From the NCBI GenBank assembly GCA_021844645.1, contig JAKBTA010000077.1, forward strand, positions 1-6,074: 6,074 bases of DNA. Reading direction: 5' to 3'. Under the pieces are notes generated by a model, which ran no database searches, had not been told where the DNA came from, and saw only the letters and a program-made list of their open reading frames with translations. The position numbers were made by a program, and so were the translations under genes. Shown here piece by piece: positions 4,545-6,074 of this stretch. How positions within the stretch are numbered: the stretch's first letter is position 1; every line of letters begins with the position of its first letter. Origin of the DNA: Nitrospirota bacterium. Lineage in GTDB: Bacteria; Nitrospirota_A; Leptospirillia; Leptospirillales; Leptospirillaceae.

Positions 4545-6074
4545 TGTCCCCTCACGGCTGGAAAGAGGTCTTTTTTTCATTTTTTCTGATACTTACAATC
4601 TCTCCACTGGCGGGTCGCTACCTGTTCTGGATCTACAAAAGCGGCCATCTGGCGGTCGAAAAACAGATTTACCGCTTTATCGGAGTCGACCCCGATCAGG
4701 AAATGACCTGGAAGGACTATGCGTTCACCCTTCTTCTATCCAATGCCCTGTTTTTCGTCGCTGGATATTTCATTCTATGGGGACAGGCAATCTTCCCGCT
4801 GAATCCAAGACATCTGTCTGCACTTTCTCCTGAACTTGTCTTTAATACTGCAGCAAGTTTTGTCACAAATTCGGATTGGCAAGCCTATGCCGGGGAAGCC
4901 CAGCTGTCCAACTTTTCACAAACGGCAGCAGTCACTTTTCTCATGTTTGTGGCTCCGGCAACGGGAATCACTTTCCTGATTCCGTTTATCAGGGGACTGA
5001 GCCGTTCCAGTACGCCATTTCTCGGAAATTTCTGGTCGGACTTCGTGCGGATTATTGTTCGGGGACTCCTTCCTTTCGGAATTCTGTTCTCGTTACTTCA
5101 TATCTGGCAAGGAACTCCTCAGACATTGCGAACCGCCATTACAGCCCATACCCTCGAGGGACAAACACAGACACTCATCATGGGTCCGGTCGCTTCACTC
5201 GAATCCATCAAGCAGTTGGGAACAAACGGAGCAGGATTCTACAACACCAACAGCGCCCACCCTTATGAAAATCCTACCCCTTTGAGCAATATGATCGAAA
5301 TTCTTGAAATGTCGGTTTTCACCTTCTCTATTCCGTTCTTCTTCGGAAGAATGGTGGGTCGGCCCCGCGAAGGCTGGATTCTCTTTGCGGTAGTCTTTTC
5401 CATCAATATAGCCGGATTCTTCTTGATCGACCATGCAGAACGTTCCTCCAACCCGATTCTGATCTCCCATAAACTCCTCCAGACAACAAATAATCCGTCC
5501 ATCAAAAATATGGAAGGAAAGGAAGTGCGATTCGGGATAACCCAGAGCACCCTCTATACCAACGCTTCGATTGCGACCTTTAACGGGGGCGTCAACTCGG
5601 CAATCGACAGCATGAATCCCGTCTCCATTTCCGTCCTTCTGAGCTATATTGTTCTGGGGGATGTGCCGGGAGGAAAGGGGGTCGGCTTCTTGACCCTCCT
5701 CCGGGAGATCCTTCTGGCTCTCTTTCTGGTCGGTATGATGGTTGGACGTCAACCTGAATATCTTGGGAAAAAAATCGAAAACAGGGAGATCAAGTTCGTT
5801 TCCCTGTCCTTTCTGGTTATTCCGTTGCTGGCTCTCGGCATAACAGCTGTCGCCGTTCTACTCCCCCAGGGGAAAAGTTCTATCGGCAACCCTGGTCCGC
5901 ACGGGTTTCTCGAAGTTCTTTACGGGTTCGCTTCATCCACGTCCGGAAACGGGTCCGCCATGGCCGGACTGACAGTTTCGACCCCATTTTATGCCCTTTC
6001 CCAGGGATTCGGGGTGCTTCTCGGACGTTACCTTCCTTTTCTCCCCTTGCTGGCCTTGGCGGGATCCTTCGCCC
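4544..6074 (+). CDS. kdpA: KdpA, K+-translocating subunit of the Kdp ATPase (3' end outside window)
   Basis: KdpA is the membrane channel-like subunit of the KdpFABC complex, which takes up K+ at very low external concentration using ATP hydrolysed by KdpB. The window holds 510 codons of an expected 555 to 600, all open to the edge. Clear family motifs are VTNSDWQAYAGE (107-118, filter 1), LGTNGAGFYNTNSAHPYENPT (225-245, filter 2), NMEGKEVRFG (322-331), GRQPEYLGKKIE (401-412), NPGPHGFLEVLY (449-460) and SGNGSAMAG (467-475, filter 4). The third filter, normally around S-(C/T)-G with a downstream HDSF, reads FNG (346-348) and IDSM (354-357), which is unusual. Ala230 replaces a Gly usual after GTNG, and Asp111 an Asn usual in filter 1. 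GGAGG (4531-4535) is 8 nt before the ATG and 5 nt before an in-frame GTG at 4541; either could initiate. kdpB and kdpC would be expected next, beyond the window. Confidence 0.95.
   Translation, partial: MSPHGWKEVFFSFFLILTISPLAGRYLFWIYKSGHLAVEKQIYRFIGVDPDQEMTWKDYAFTLLLSNALFFVAGYFILWGQAIFPLNPRHLSALSPELVFNTAASFVTNSDWQAYAGEAQLSNFSQTAAVTFLMFVAPATGITFLIPFIRGLSRSSTPFLGNFWSDFVRIIVRGLLPFGILFSLLHIWQGTPQTLRTAITAHTLEGQTQTLIMGPVASLESIKQLGTNGAGFYNTNSAHPYENPTPLSNMIEILEMSVFTFSIPFFFGRMVGRPREGWILFAVVFSINIAGFFLIDHAERSSNPILISHKLLQTTNNPSIKNMEGKEVRFGITQSTLYTNASIATFNGGVNSAIDSMNPVSISVLLSYIVLGDVPGGKGVGFLTLLREILLALFLVGMMVGRQPEYLGKKIENREIKFVSLSFLVIPLLALGITAVAVLLPQGKSSIGNPGPHGFLEVLYGFASSTSGNGSAMAGLTVSTPFYALSQGFGVLLGRYLPFLPLLALAGSFA

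Noticed and set aside
1..6074. Search for tRNA, rRNA, CRISPR arrays, insertion sequences and prophage genes
   Set aside because: No cloverleaf, regularly spaced repeats, transposase motif or terminal repeats with target duplications were seen.

Overview
The window is a bacterial chromosomal segment of roughly balanced base composition. It carries four recognisable genes in two transcriptional directions plus an unusually structured divergent intergenic region. From left to right: the first codons of a heavy-metal-associated (HMA) domain protein (minus strand, cut by the window edge); a complete ettA-type ABC-F ATPase (minus); a complete MFS transporter of the metabolite:H+ symporter (MHS) type (minus); about 820 bp without a large gene; and the first 510 codons of kdpA (plus, running off the right edge), the K+-translocating subunit of the Kdp P-type ATPase.

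Nothing here names the organism securely. EttA is strongly of the proteobacterial/Gram-negative type. The mix of a metal-binding GMTCxxC protein, a possibly Fur-controlled transporter and a divergent KdpA would fit an environmental, metal-exposed Gram-negative such as an acidophilic Nitrospirota (Leptospirillum-like), but that is a guess and not a finding.

The minus-strand genes are probably not one tight operon. The gap from the MFS stop to the ettA start is 444 bp and holds a plausible sigma70-type promoter just before ettA. The gap from ettA to the HMA gene is about 280 bp. The MFS gene has a 15/19 match to the classical Fur box 17 bp upstream of its start codon, and a perfect 8-bp inverted repeat further upstream.

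Between the MFS gene and kdpA lie two overlapping, mutually exclusive stem-loops (about 3850-3936), a possible 44-residue small protein with a good ribosome binding site and a terminator-like hairpin behind it, and two more palindromes nearer kdpA. No classical kdpF was found. Instead a 41-codon non-membrane-like reading frame ends in a TGATG overlap with the kdpA start.

The points most worth a second look are the non-canonical third selectivity-filter segment of KdpA, the alternative stem-loops, and the Fur-like site on the MHS transporter.
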